Assembly (NCBI GenBank): GCA_008711295.1
Contig: VUYV01000125.1
Span: forward strand, 1,962,788 to 2,026,787
Reading direction: 5' to 3'
Length of the DNA: 64,000 nt
From: Anarhynchus alexandrinus
Lineage: Eukaryota; Chordata; Aves; Charadriiformes; Charadriidae
The position numbers and the translations under genes are program-made. The notes beneath the pieces were generated by a model. It did no database searches and had not been told where the DNA came from. It saw nothing but the letters and a program-made list of their open reading frames with translations. Positions 25,201-38,127 of this stretch are shown one piece after another. Each line of letters starts with the position of its first letter. Positions within the stretch are counted from its first letter, which is position 1.

Positions 25201-25499
25201 GAGACTTTTCACCAGAGCCTGTAGTGACAGGACAACAGGCGATAGTTTTAAACTGAAAGAGGGTAGGTCTCAACTGGACATAAGGAATAAATTTTATACA
25301 ATGAGGGTGGTGAGACAGTGGGACAGGTTGCCCAGAGAAGTTGTGGATGCTCCATCACTAGAAGTGTTCAAGGTCAGGTTGGATGGGTCTCTGAGCAACC
25401 AGATCAAATGAGAGATATCCCTCCCCATGGCAGGGGATCGGACTAGATGATCTTCAAAGGTCCCTTCCAACCCAAACCACCCTATGATTCTACAATTTT
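25201..25499 (+). repeat. Outer CR1 LINE, 3' part
   Basis: The plus-orientation CR1 resumes with 'agcctgtagtgacaggacaa', a block that in intact copies lies shortly after the AAAGGGGG..TATAAGAAA block seen at 23,690-23,707. It then runs through 'ggttgcccagagaagttgtg' and 'gatcttcaaaggtcccttcc' to 'ccctatgattctacaatttt'. Together with 22,966-23,707 it forms one element split by the inverted insertion. An A/C-rich tract follows (25,501-25,537). Confidence 0.92.
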
Positions 25500-25537
25500 A
25501 GAGGAAAAAAAAACAAACCAAAACCAAACCAAAAAAT

Positions 25538-27404
25538 ATTCAACAACCTTAATTCTGACTACACTTGCCAGTGCAACCCTTGCTGCAGTATTGTAGGTGA
25601 TGCTACCGGAAATATCAAGATTGGCATTACAGATCAATACTTCTTCATCACCATCTCTTGTCTGACTCTGACATAAACACCAGTTAAGAAAATTGCGCTG
25701 TAGTTTTCACTATGTAATGTATGCAATCTACACTAACTCTGCTTATCATCAAAACCTAATTGTAGATACTGTGGTGTGGCTGCTCAAGGTAGCGGGGTTC
25801 AGCATGTCAGCTGTGGACAGCGGGGACGACATGGCAGAGGTTTAGAAAGGTGTCCTGATTTGAGGTAAAACAGGACCGATTTTGTTCAGTAACTTTACTT
25901 CTTAGCTGGGCCTCTCCTAACTACTGAAATTAACAGCATATTTTGCAGAAAAGGTCCTCTCTGCATACCATGCCTGGGCATCAGCTATAAACACAGGTCT
26001 TATCACTCTGAGAGAGTGAACATTGTGAAACCTGTGAGTGTGTAGGGGGTTGAATGACATAGCTGCATATTTCTTTCCTCTGACTGTTTGGCTTGTTTTT
26101 TCAGCGTGGAAACTTTACTCCAAAATTACCTTTTAGTGTGTGGGAATTAGACAGATAGCAATTTTGAGAATGTCTTGAGGGAGCAAGGTGATTTGAGTGA
26201 TGAGACTCATAAGCCTTGTAATTACAGTAATTATGAGACCATACCTCTACAGGTAAGAACTCATAAGTAAAAACATTAGCATGACCATTTAAGCAGCTCA
26301 ATAATTCATTCCAGGGCATGTGGTTACAGTGCAATGCTTAACATAAGCTTCATGACTCTGTTGGCTCTTGGTCTTACCTCTGAAGCATGTATCCATCCTG
26401 TAAGTATAGATCTCTTTGTGCTGTACTATTTGTATGTAGCCTTTTTAAGAGAAATCTATGGTATCTATAGCAGCTGGTTACAAGTGGTCAAATCCTACTG
26501 TGTGTTTTAGACATCATTTGCCCTACAGCTTTATAAAGAAAGAGCCTGAAACACTGAAGTATTCTGACTCAGACAGATTTTACTCAGAGAAATCCATGTT
26601 GGAAAAAGGATATACTCCACAAAGGGAACTTTTCTGTGCTACATGTCCTCCTACACGTGCATTACTCTAGCCCTGACTTGCTGCCTAATGGGATGGATGA
26701 GTAAGGAAAGTTTGGTAGTACGAGGGAATACCTCCTTCCTAGCCAGCCTGTGCTCTTTTTATTTTAAGTATTTACTCATCATTTCAATGCCAGGTATGTC
26801 TTCTGTCACTGTGAACTAATAACGTCACAAACCTTTTGAATGGTACTGGGAAAAGCTTGTTAGGAAGAAGACAGCCTCTCACCGAGCAGACATGCTGAGA
26901 CAGAGAATATAAAAAACACAGGGTCATTAGATGGGATATTGTTAATATTCTTCAAAGTTTGTATCCATGAGCTATAACACTAAATGCCAGTCGTAAGATG
27001 ATGGTATCATATGGAAACTGCAGATGATCCTTTTGATCGCAGCAGTATATAATATTTCTTGAAGGTGTGTGCAGGACAAGTTTGTACAAATCTGAGCTTG
27101 TTTAGTTTTTTATTTAGATTCATTTCGCTGAGTTTTACTCTCATTGGGGAATACCTGCATTGTTCATCATTTATATTTATGATGCCAGCAAACATATTTT
27201 ATCACCCAGTAATTTTTCTCTTTCAGTGTTACAATTTTGTTTGGAATTTGGAGCATTCTATTCATACAAAGTTACTACTCCATACTAAAATCACTTTTAA
27301 TATCAGTCAGTTTCAGCTACAGCTGAAATTATATATTTATTTAAAATGTTATCAATTAGGAATTGGATATAACACTTGCAATCCAATTAAAATATGCTTT
27401 TTTT
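25538..27404. other. Intergenic DNA without recognised features
   Basis: AT-rich sequence between two CR1 copies. I see no exon, RNA gene or distinct repeat here. Confidence 0.5.
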
Positions 27405-27655
27405 AAATACAGTGGGCATAGGCTGAAACAAGAGAAGTTCTGGCTTAGATACCAGGAAAAACTTTGCATCATGAGGACAGCAAAGTTGTCTGGAGAGGTT
27501 TTCCAGTCTCCAGCCTTGGAGGTTTTCAAGACCCAACTGAGAAAAGCCCTGAGCAACCTGGTGTGATCTCGTAACTCGCCCAGCTTTGGGCAGAAGGTAG
27601 GACTAGAGACCTCCTGAGGTCCCTTCCAACACAAATTAACCTACAAGCCTACGAA
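27405..27655 (+). repeat. Old CR1 LINE 3' part
   Basis: Plus-orientation, diverged CR1. 'ttctggcttagataccagga' corresponds to the TTTAGATTGGATATTAGGA block, 'ccagccttggaggttttcaa' to CATCCCTGGAGGTATTTAAG, and 'gacctcctgaggtcccttcc' to the terminal GACCTCTTGAGGTCCCTTCC. The tail is degraded to 'ctacaagcctacgaatt'. The terminal wording points to an older CR1 subfamily than the copies at 22.0 and 39.1 kb. Confidence 0.85.
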
Positions 27656-28643
27656 TTATTCTGGTTACCTGAAATGGTTGTTGGCCATGCGTATGCCAGC
27701 ACTCAGAGCAACAGGTATGTGTTACACTCCTGAACAACTACCAGTACATTTGGACATCTTAAGACTTTTGTCACAGAGCTCAGTTTTACTGTACAGTTGT
27801 TTATTATGCAATTAAAACATAATTCCTCATAAAAGCTGCAGTTTTCAATCAAATACGAAATCACTGTATCTGTCTTTCCAAAACCTGCCATATGAAGCAA
27901 CACCAGCCTCATAACCTTTGCATTATCTCTGTCTTTGTATTTGTGCTGATCTTGCATTAAAAGGTTGCAATAGCTACTTCCCAGATAAAGTAAGAATTTG
28001 CTTTTTGATATAAACATGTTTTTAAGCATTTTCTCTCCTCTCGCCTTTTTAGCTTCTGTGCAATAAAACAACTCCCCCTAAAATTTTGCATCCTTTCTCA
28101 CTTCCAGACATGTTTTTAAAGGAGATTTTGGCAAAATACATAAAATAAGATCCCGAACTGCACTGTTTGGAAAACAAGCTGAAAATTCTTTTTGGTTTTA
28201 CTTTGGCTGAACTTTTCTCTGGAACCTTTGCTTCGATTTTGGTTGTGTTGGCCTCATGAAGGAGAAGTGCTCTTTAGTATTTTAGGAAGACCGCTGAGGG
28301 ATTAAAATATATATACAGCCTCATTTCTTTGTGTACTTTTATGTTTATTATTTCTTTGGTTATAAAATGGGGATTTATCCAGGACTTTAAGTGACCTTCC
28401 CACTAGTAAAGTGTCCCTCTGAAGAGCAACATTTATACTATCAGCATTTATAAATATTGTACACAAAAGAATATGTTAAAAGAATATTATTACATTTGCA
28501 AAGTCAAATATTCAAAAGTCACAAAATACAGAATTAAGCTTTAATTTGTCCCCCTTACACATCAGCATTCTGGTACAGTAATTAGTGACTGAATTGTATA
28601 GTACTTGCCCACCGTTTTGGGGCACAGAACAGATGATGTTCTT

Positions 28644-28866
28644 TTAATGAGCAGCTATACATTTTTTATGCTTTTCCTCATTCTCTAATATGTTGTTGCA
28701 GGTCTTATTTACTGTACTGAATTTAAACCCTGTTTGGGAGACTGAATTATTAATTGCTTTTTGGGGCGTCTCATAAAGCAAGCATTCCACTTCGTCAGAG
28801 GAATCTTCAGTTCCTGTGTGAGATGGGACAGTATTCCCTATGACCGCACGCTGTTTTATAAGAGAA
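28644..28866 (-). CDS. Candidate terminal coding exon, unrecognised protein
   Basis: On the minus strand a strong acceptor (polypyrimidine TTTTCTTCTGTGCACCACAG) ends at 28,867. The following frame stays open for 73 codons to a TAA at 28,644-28,646. It reads ...QRAVIGNTVPSHTGTEDSSD, then EVECLLYETPQKAINNSVSQ, and ends KHKKCIAAH. The composition is protein-like and hydrophilic. An ATTAAA polyadenylation-type signal follows about 100 nt after the stop (28,545-28,540). I do not recognise the protein and found no partner exon. AT-rich DNA of this length is expected to give a few frames like this by chance, so this is a candidate only; it could equally be the last exon of a non-coding RNA. Confidence 0.2.
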
Positions 28867-31800
28867 CTGTGGTGCACAGAAGAAAACCAGATATCTGTTA
28901 ATTTGGTATGCCTAGGACTTAAATTTTTTTCAGAGAACTTACACGTGCCAAGGACAGTGCCCTTGATTTTGTTTGCAACCATGAGCACTCACAACGTCCA
29001 CAAATTAGGTCCCAGAAGCTCCAGTCAGGAAGCTAGAAAAAGAGGAGGGCACAGACAATGAACACCTGTGGTAAATTTGGTTAAATTACTTGCTTCATGT
29101 CACATATGAATCCTATGAAAGGGACAGAGTTCTGTCATGGGATTTAGCAGTGTAGCATGCAGTGGTTTTGATCACTAAAGCATCCTTTTTGTGTTAGCAA
29201 TACCCTGACTCACCAACCAAATACCTTCTGCCTTCCAGACCAAAAGAGCTAGAGGTCCTACAGAGAACATCCTGCCTTCTTACAAGCCGTGGTTCATCTA
29301 CAATCTGGTCCGCCCTGGGCTCTGACAAGGGGAGAGTGCCTGTGAAAAACACGACATGATCATCTAACTCCAATATATAAGCACATTTATGTGTCTAAGT
29401 TGGATGTGGACACCTGGCCTGGAAAACTGCAGCCAGAAGAGTGGTGAAGTTATTACCAGCTGAACACCCTTGTGTCAGCAGGAGATGTATCAGTCACAGG
29501 AAGTTACTATCCATACCATACCGGTTACAACAAACTTTTAGTAACAAAAATACTGATGAAATAAGTGGTCTAATACTCAGGATTACCAGAACACATGGAC
29601 ACTATTAGGCCTGGATTAGGGGGAAATACAGGAGAGACAGAATACGTCAGAACACGCAGCTCAGAGGGCAGAGGCTTGAAGAGATGCACACAGGCAAAGA
29701 CCGGGGATGGGGGACCTGGGGCACACAGCAGGCAGTTCTCACAGGTTAGGGGGTTTGTAATCACAGAAAGGGGTTGGCTTGAAACCTTCTCCACAGAAAC
29801 AAAGATGATGATGATGGGTAAATTAAAGAGAACCATTCTGTGACTGAATTGCAGCAGCTCCTTTGTAGTTCAAACACCAGAGCTTTGCGATGAGACCAGG
29901 AGAAGAGTGGTGGTATGACCTGAGGTGGGTAACCTGAACCCCAGAGATGGATGGAGCAATACTGTTGTCGCTTTAGGAGCTGTTTTGTCATCCCCAACCT
30001 CTCTGAATCAGTCACCAACTATCTCCTCATGATTCCAGTTACCCACAAATGTATGAAGACTTTAGTAGCGGGGCTTAAAACCAGGAACTGTTTTTCTGGT
30101 ACTGTCATCGCTCTTGCACAAACCCACAAGAAAAGTCAGGGCTAGTTGGGTGTGGGGTATCCTGGGTCCCTCAGGAATCCTTCTCTTATTGCTGTCCTCC
30201 TCCATGTGTATGAACAAACTTCCTAACACCTCCAGATGACTTTTCCTTCTAGGAAAAGGAGTGGAAGTTCTAACTACTCCCTTTTCAAAAAATCTTAAAG
30301 GAACTGATTCACTCTTTTCTTCTCCTCTCTCTTTCTTCAGGCAAAAAAAAAGGTTGCCCAAATATTCTTTTTCTCCAAATTCCTCACACACCCTGTTTTA
30401 AAAAACAGCGGCACTAGCTCTGCTTTGGTTTCACTTCTTCCTCCTCAACTCCCAGAAACGAGTCTGTGATTATTGCACCCTGCTCAGCTCATTTTTCCAG
30501 AGGGAATACAGCTTACAATACTCAGTACAACTGAGTAATCTGCTTCTTTAACACTGACTACACTCTTCCATGCTCATATTATTCCCTCCCAGTTTACAAC
30601 ATGTACATTTTTAGAATACTTGCATAGATCTATGTTGATGTTATAGCCATTTATTTCCCCCAGCCAGAAATATTAGTATCTAGACTTAACAGTGTAACAG
30701 TAACCATTTTCCCCCCAAAACAGAAAGCATGAAGGACACACAAAACAATCCAAAGTATAGTACATAGAATAGTTAAAAATACAACCATAGTAGTCTTCAA
30801 TAGTTACACAATCATATAATAAACGCATCTCCTACTACCAATCAGATCAATCAGTTTACTTGTGTTCATAAGAAAAATTCCTTTACTTCACTAGCTAATC
30901 TCAGCAAGAGTGCACCTACAAGCTAAGCTGATGAGAGTTAATATACTTCAGAGAGGTACTTCTTTTTACACCTTTGCTACGTCTAACTAATGGTATACAA
31001 AACAAACAGGATACATCTTTTTACTACCACAGAACAGTAAATTAAAGTTAAGGTTCATCAGGGCGGCAGGCAATGACGAACACTTGCAAGGCTACGGGCA
31101 ACAGGTTAGCTCTCATGGGACTTTTGTAAACAGTATCTGGACATTGTAAACTGTTGGTACATTTTTGTAACAAAAACATGGTATTAAATTTGCTTGTTAG
31201 CTGAGCTCCCTATCCCTGTATTATCAAACTCAGCTCCTAGAAGAGAGATTTAGTCTTTCTCATCATCAGTCAAAATGCTTTTAATTTTGGGACTTATTTA
31301 ATATGCAATCTGAGAGCATACAGCACTCCTTCAAAAAATGTACAGGCAAAAAATTGAGAGTGTTTTTCAAGTGGTGTGCCACTTAGCCCTGGTGTATTAC
31401 AGTGTAACTTCAGCTAAAGTTTGTGGGAGCTGCATTAGCCCACAGGAGCTACTGCAGGAGACTCACGCTCTTGGCAATACAGTCCTTGCCGGTACTGCAT
31501 CACACCGACCCCTTCCTCCTGCAAAGGGCAATTCTGCACCCCCTGATGTGACCCCAGAGGTCATCCACTTTGATGTGTAGACTGTGACCCTTTTTTTCAG
31601 CATGGAAGAAACCCTCTAAAGACCAATCTGACAGTTCTCTGTCATAACGTATATCTGAGCAACAGAGGTGCACAAAGGCTCTGAAATCACTCAATGCTTG
31701 GATCAAGATTTGGCCCCTAATGACTGATCACGGGAACCAAGCACTCCCCAAGCATCACCTTAACTCACTAGTAGTCAAGACAGAATTCAAAACAAAGTTT

Positions 31801-33094
31801 TCTGACAGATGTTACATATTGAAATGTTTTAAATAGTCAGAAAACTTACTTGACAGGGGCTGCATCTGGATAGTTCCAATATTTAACTCATCTCTGTCTT
31901 CTGTTAGATTTATTGTAAAAAAAAAAAAATTAATTTTTAATCTTAACTTGTGGAGCTAAAAGAACTGCAAGCAGATAAAGTGCACGAGGAAAGAACAGGG
32001 CAAGCTGGATGTTTGTTCATTTTATGCATCATCATGGATATAGGCATAAGCCTCTGCCCAGACAAAAATAAATGAGGTAGTGAGCAAAAAGTTTTACCTT
32101 ACATATGGACTTTCAGATACAGGATTGTGCGGTCACTATTGGCATCCTTTACTCTGTAGTTCAGGCCTGTATCATTAGTGGGATATAAATATAGGTTTCA
32201 ATTTTCTATTGAGTTCATTTGTTGGCCATATTCACATTTCAGAGAGCCACTGAAATGTTAAATCCACACTTCGGGTGTTTACATTTTCTTATTGTATATA
32301 TTAATAAATCAAGCCACATGCTAAATGGGCATTTGGTGCATTATTTAAGTAATTTCCTAACACACAGTAAGCAAAAACATTTTGTAAGTTGTGCCATAAG
32401 AAGGAAAAATTTAAGATTTTGTCCACAGGGGTAACTTAAATATTCTGCCATGATCCATGACTAGAAGATTGGTAGTCACTGTACCAGTAAATAAACTGCT
32501 ACCCAAATCCAAGGTACTCCAAGAGATAATAACTGTAAAATATCAAATTATTTTTTTCAGCATTTGTTCCTTCTAGGCTAAGAAATGTCTCTAAAAGTTA
32601 GACAACACAATGCATTTTTTTTTTTCAGAAAAATAGTATGCATTGACTATTTATTATAATTTAATCCACTAGCAACTGTTTATCCAGACCTCATTAATCT
32701 AGTTTTTACCACATTCATTTTCAAACCTAAGCATTATACATGTTTTAACTAAACATAAAATTAGCACACCTTCTACGTATCATACCTTCATTAGCACTGC
32801 TGCTAAACATGTAAAAACATGACAGACATTATAAAACAGCCGCAGATTCCAACTTCAGGCAAGGTATTCTCGGGTTAAAACTGGCACCAACACTAACATA
32901 AAATTACTCTTGCACAAAAACATCATAGAGATGGTTATCAATGGCAGTGAAGAACAAAAAGCATGAAAACTTTAGAAAAACATGGATTTCGTCTGTATGG
33001 GCCATGGAACAGCTTGTTTTTCCAATTGTTTACTCCTCTCCCCTTTATTATTATTATTTCTGTTTATTTGTATTACCATAATATTTTTAGAAAA
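28867..33094. other. Intergenic DNA without recognised features
   Basis: Mixed AT-rich sequence. A minus-strand open frame of 109 codons at 30,062-30,391 has no recognisable relatives or splice context that convinces me. An A run lies at about 31,918-31,931. Nothing else is supportable. Confidence 0.5.
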
Positions 33095-33168
33095 CTGATC
33101 CTGTACCCATGAGATCTCTGGGAGTTTGGTCACTGATTTCAGTGGAAGCAGTTGTAGGGTCCTGCAAA
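33095..33168. repeat. Small copy of ancient palindromic repeat
   Basis: 'ctgatcctgtacccatgaga' is followed by 'cactgatttcagtggaagca' and 'gtagggtcctgcaaag'. The outer GATCCTGTA and TAGGGTCCTGCA blocks and the central TGATTTCAGTGG match the vocabulary of the palindromic family seen best at 50.9 kb. Confidence 0.45.
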
Positions 33169-35867
33169 GATGCCTTATGTTTATGGACTTTGATCATTGC
33201 TATTCTGCCCAGATATCATACTACCTTCTTCATTAATGGTAAATATTGCATTTGGATTAAAAATATATGCATGATGCACTTACAGTTACAAGGCAGTTAA
33301 AATAAAAGTAATTTTCATGTAAAATATGGAACAGATTACAGCTCAGATTAGATTCAGAATAACTCTTCAGCTAATCACAGAGGTTTTGGACACTAGTTAC
33401 CACCAGGTAAAATGCAAGAAAAATAAGTTGTAGCTACTATTTTGAGGCCTCTCTTAAAACATTAGTTGATTATTTACAATGCAGTCAACTCTGATATTTG
33501 TCCTCAGCTGCAGTTGAATTAGGATTTTAGGATTTAGCCTTCACTGAATATACAGTGGTTGCACTCTAAAAGAGATTAAACCATTTTCTTCCAGTTACTT
33601 TCATTTCATCTGTGTATTAAATCGTTATACCAGCTAATGGCAGACTGTGACTGCAGTGCACAAACTCTTTCTGTTTGTCATAGCTGCACCTACTGCCCCA
33701 GCGTATTTCTCTTGTGTATAACAATGCTGCACCAAATTTATCTTTACACTCATGCAATGCATTCTCTACACCTGCCTTATTATTAAATATGCATAAAACC
33801 AACCCTGCAGGACATGGTAAACACCTGGGTGTTTGTTGTAAGAAGAGTTAAAAAGTTGCGGAATAAGAATACTGAACATTGAATTGAATATCAAAATATT
33901 CCAATAATTCCAGAGATTATTTCAATATTTAAGCAGTGTTTTTAACAGAAATACCAAATAAATGAAAAATGAAAAGGTGTGCACTTAAATGCCAACTATT
34001 GACAAGAACAAGAAAATCATGATCGCTGTGTTCTGGTCAACCTTGTGTGAATTCGCTCTCAACTGGAGCTGACGACCAGCTTCTGTTAACACTGTTACAG
34101 AAGGAGATATTTTATAAACACAGTTCGTTAGAGTGACATTAGGCTGCAACGGGAGTATACAATCTAAGAGTACAGAAGACAAACTACCACACTGAGGTTG
34201 TCTTTTATTCCCCACACTTTTATTTTTCCTGTTTACCTCAAGTTGGACTAATTTACCAAAATTTGTCATGGGATCTGTGTGACTAATGACAAGAAAATTT
34301 GAATGTTTGCTAGTTCAGTGTCCTCTGTGCAGACACAAGTTATGCCTACTTGTGTGCATGAAGAGGAAAATTTGGTCTCCGATTTATGTGCCCTGCAAGC
34401 AAAATGGTGGCAAGTGGGTGGAGTCAGAGTACAGGCATTCATTTGCCATTTTCAGAGAAATTTGCATAGGCAGGGTCTGCTATGCCTCAGCAAATTTAGA
34501 CAAATGAATGGGTCATCTTAGCAGTCACTAACATTATATCCTATATAAGCATGCATGAAACCACTAAATTGTTTAGTCATTCATTTTCAGTTACAAAAAT
34601 GCTTCCATAGGTACAGATTAGAGAAGGAACCCCTTAAAAGTCTCAGAAGGAAATTTCTCACAATGATGAATGTGTGCCTTGAGACCTCATTCAGAAACAG
34701 CTTTGATAAACAGCTTGATCGAATAATTTGTGCCTCTCCAAGAAGATTTAAAAAGTCAAACATACAAAAGTCACTATTTATCTGCAATGCTAAAGCATTA
34801 TATTATCCACAGATTTCTTAATGGCAGACCCACTGCAGTCAATTGAGGCAAGAGACTTAGTAGAGCCCAGGGCCCAATCCATCAAGGTGCCAACCACTTT
34901 GTCTGCAAAGAGCACCACTGCTTCCTGCAGAAGTCAAAAGGACTGAAAATACCAGCTTTGCCAGAGGCCTGAACAGCTCTCAGGGTTAGGTATTTAAATA
35001 CACCAGTAGTCCCATTAGAGTAACATAAAATCAAATAGATCTGAAGAATCATACAGGACGATCCCTTAGTTGCGGTTCATCTGGGTTTGTAGTTCCAACA
35101 GGAAGGTACACATGAAGATCCCAAAGCCAAATTATTTCCTTATAAGTTCTGTGAACTAAGGGTTGTATCCACATGATGTTACTTTAAAATAGGCCTTAAA
35201 ACAAAACTTTTTCTAAATAAAACTTTTTTGAATAAAAATCATATAGTTACAACCTCTAATTAACATGTGACTTAAATATGTGATAAAAAGTTCCAAGAAA
35301 ATATTCAATTAACAACACATCTCCAACATCCTCGGCACCCAGCCCCACACATCTTCTGTACTTGGATGTCCTACTTTGGCCCTACACTGACTAAGGCATC
35401 TGATACCAACATTTGCAAATTAATTTAACTTACAAGTAACTGAATCCAAATGAGTATATTGCTCAGAGTTTTCACATAGGCTAATACCTTTCACTTAAAG
35501 ACTGGGCAATTAACGTTGGAGAAAAATGCAATTAGCAAGGTAAAAGTATCACAAAAATATGAAACTGTGCATATTTCAAATGTGTACAGCCATACGCTCA
35601 TTCATTATTCTCCCGAGTCAGTCAGCAATTTTTGAAGCTTTTAAAGACTAGGCACAGTTTCCATTGCTGGTATAGTTTATTATGGTTAGAAATAAGGACT
35701 GGTGAAAATTACTTGACCGTATATCTGGAAATCCATCCTGAAACACTGTCACTTATGTCTCATCTGCGCCCCACAGCTGGCAGAGACAGAAACATATACT
35801 GCGCAAATTACTATAGGAACTCCAATTCCTCTTCCCGAGAACAGAACCATACCAACTAGAAAGACCC

Positions 35868-35907
35868 CCCTCCCAAAAAAACCAACCAACCAAACAAACA
35901 AAAAAAG
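35868..35907. repeat. A/C-rich low-complexity tract
   Basis: Runs of AAAAAAA, (CCAA)n and (ACAA)n form a low-complexity tract. Confidence 0.8.
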
Positions 35908-37494
35908 ATGGAAAAATAGGTCAGCATGATCATCATAGGCACTAACACAGTATTTTCCAGAAACTTTGTAAGATGACGGTAAGATTTTTCTTAAAGAGCA
36001 GTGAGAGCATCTCGGCTTTTTGTTCAGGCAGCTTGAGACATTCCAAAATACATCATCAATCTTTCATTTGTATAATTGTAATTTTTATTAAAAAACCCTA
36101 AAACACAGCCATTCACCAGTTCTAATCAAATTAAGTCTAGAGGCACTTAAAATGTATCTCTGATCACCCCAAAATAACGAGGAGATAGTGTCAGAGACAA
36201 GTATTCCCTCTCTACTGAATGGGAAAATTATTCTTCGCTAGTTTAAGATAAATATCTCTCAATCAATGTATAACATATCTGTTCAGGATTTTTTTATGGG
36301 TAGCACAGGATATACAGCTATTATTTCATTCAAAGAGTCGATCAGGACGAATGGTCTATAGCCCAGCAAGTAAAGCTGATCGTCTTGCTCGGTCCCTCAT
36401 GAACTGGTTGCCCTCAGCCAGCCCCCACAATACTCCTCACACCTTCTTCCCCGACGCACAAACACCCACAGGCACGTTCATTTCAGTATTCATCTTCTCC
36501 TCCTGGTTCCTTTCCCCATATGCTGGGGAGGACAGAACCACTGCTGCATCCTTATTAGACGCCACAAGACTGCTGTGGACAGATGCTCAGTTTAGGCTGA
36601 AAATATGCAGCATGTTTGGGGCACTGCGAGCAGCAGGGTTACTACACTGAGAGTACTGAGATTCCTCCCTTTCGGGACCATATCCTGCCAAAGCAAGTGG
36701 GACTGCTCACTTGCTGAAGGGTAAACCTGACCTCTGAGCGCTTTCCTTAGCATGAGCCACACTGACGGTCAGCACTTTGCAGGCCAAAGCTCTCCAGCTT
36801 TTAGGCTTTCCCAGTACAGACGAGGGCACTGGCGCAGGTATGCCTGCACGCTTTCTGCTCACAGACGATCTGATGCTGTAAAACAGAAAGTAAGTGAAAG
36901 GGGAGGGGGGAAGAGCCATCGCCAGTAGTTTCAAGTGTTACTGCTTTGCCTGCTCTCCTTCCTCCCTTTAGTCGTGACCCTTAGGTACGCCAGGTTATGG
37001 CTTTGCTAAAGAGGCACGTTATTTTTAAGAGGTCGGTGCTGCAAAAGGCTGTTTATGTGGAATGTGCATTTTGAGCCCTGCAAAGAGTTAATCCTCCTTT
37101 CACAAAGCCTTCAGAGGACTCAGAGGGCACGAAGCCAACAGAAAACCACCCCCCAGAAACCTCCAAACCCTTAAGATTCTGTGGAAGCAACTTCAAGCAA
37201 CCTTGGCCCAACGCGAGCAGAAGGCATCGACCGAAGACTTCGGCCTGCTCGACAACAAAGGTGTGGGCATACCTGCTGCTACACCACGTGTGTATGTGCG
37301 CGTTCATACATTCGGCATTCCTCAGCTCTGCTCAGTTTCGAGAGGCAAGGACCGGCATTTTTCGGCACCTCTCTTTGTTCGAAGGAGGGCCACCGCGGGA
37401 GCAGAAACCTCCGTCTGAACCCCACTTTGCCAGGCCGCCCTCCCCAAGTCACACAGTGGGAAGCCCAAGGAGCACTGTCACTTTCCCCATATAT

Positions 37495-37553
37495 TAAAAA
37501 ATAGAAATAAAGGTAAAAAAAAACAAGCGAACAAACAAACAAAAAAAAGAACT
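37495..37553. repeat. A-rich low-complexity tract
   Basis: A-rich tract with (ACAA)n units immediately before the CpG island; it marks a sharp composition change. Confidence 0.8.
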
Positions 37554-37639
37554 AATGGGCAAAACCAGTCTGCCTTCCACCACCCCGGCTGGGCCGCTGT
37601 CCTCCGGACAGGCACGACCCTCTCCTCAGAGGCCGCCGC

Positions 37640-37733
37640 CACCACGACACCCCCACAGCCCACCGCCTCACCCCACACAACCACACACCCCCCCACCCCC
37701 CCACCCTCTCACCCCCACACCCCTCTTTGCTGA
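37640..37733 (+). repeat. C-rich tract (quadruplex-forming on the minus strand)
   Basis: Repeated CCCC to CCCCCCC runs separated by A, AC or T, over about 95 bp. The complementary strand has many G-runs of four or more with short loops, matching the G-quadruplex pattern. Confidence 0.75.
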
Positions 37734-37970
37734 GGTGGGGAGATGGCGGCCGCCCCGTGCCTGCCCGCCCGCCCGGCGGGTGACAAACTTGGTGCGGCAG
37801 CCGGCCTGTGTCAGCACAACTTCCCGCAGGAGGAGAGGCGGCAGCGCCGCGCGGGGCCGGCGGGAGGCGGCCGGGGGGACGGAACAGCAAATGCTATTCA
37901 GCCCGAGCAGTTTCAAGCCGCCCATGCTGGGGAATTACTGTAGTCTAGCTACGGCTCTCAGCGCCGGCTG

Positions 37971-37973
37971 TGC

Positions 37974-38010
<37 letters not shown>

Positions 38011-38031
38011 TGTGTGAGTGTGAGTGTGTGT
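37971..38031 (+). repeat. (GT)n/(GA)n microsatellite
   Basis: An almost pure (GT) run of about 26 bp is followed by (GA)n and interrupted GTGTGA units, inside the CpG island. Confidence 0.95.
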
Positions 38032-38127
38032 ACCCGCGCGTGTGCCCGCGCGCGCCGGGCGGCAGCTCGGAGTTGCCGCGCGCCCGCCTGAGGAGAGGGG
38101 CGGCGGGAAGGGCGGGAGTGGGGGGAA

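Larger units (their letters stand above)
33169..37559. other. Intergenic DNA up to second CpG island
   Basis: Mostly AT-rich, non-coding. It includes a decayed member of the palindromic repeat family at about 34,864-34,946 ('gggcccaatccatcaaggtg', then 'aagtcaaaaggactg'), a CCAA/CAAA-rich tract at 35,868-35,907 and an A-rich CAAA tract at 37,495-37,553. GC content and CpG rise from about 36.7 kb towards the CpG island. No exon recognised. Confidence 0.5.
37560..38127. promoter_or_regulatory. Orphan CpG island, left block
   Basis: GC-rich, CpG-dense block of about 570 bp with CCGCC/GGCGG motifs, flanked left by A-rich DNA and right by AT-rich DNA after an ambiguous base at 38,128. The plus strand carries a YY1-like gagATGGCGGCCGC at 37,740-37,753. 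A 66-codon frame starts at that ATG (37,743-37,943) in a favourable Kozak context, but its translation (MAAAPCLPARPAG...) is low-complexity and not recognised. Together with the right block it looks like a promoter-type CpG island for which I cannot name a gene. SSBP2, the expected divergent neighbour of ATG10, should have a first exon beginning with a short conserved MYGKGK-type peptide; I did not find it here. Confidence 0.7.

Noticed and set aside
27703..28071. 122-codon minus-strand frame preceded by an acceptor-like TTTTATTGCACAG
   Set aside because: The translation shows no recognisable domain; a chance GKT string is not a nucleotide-binding site. No donor or partner exon found.
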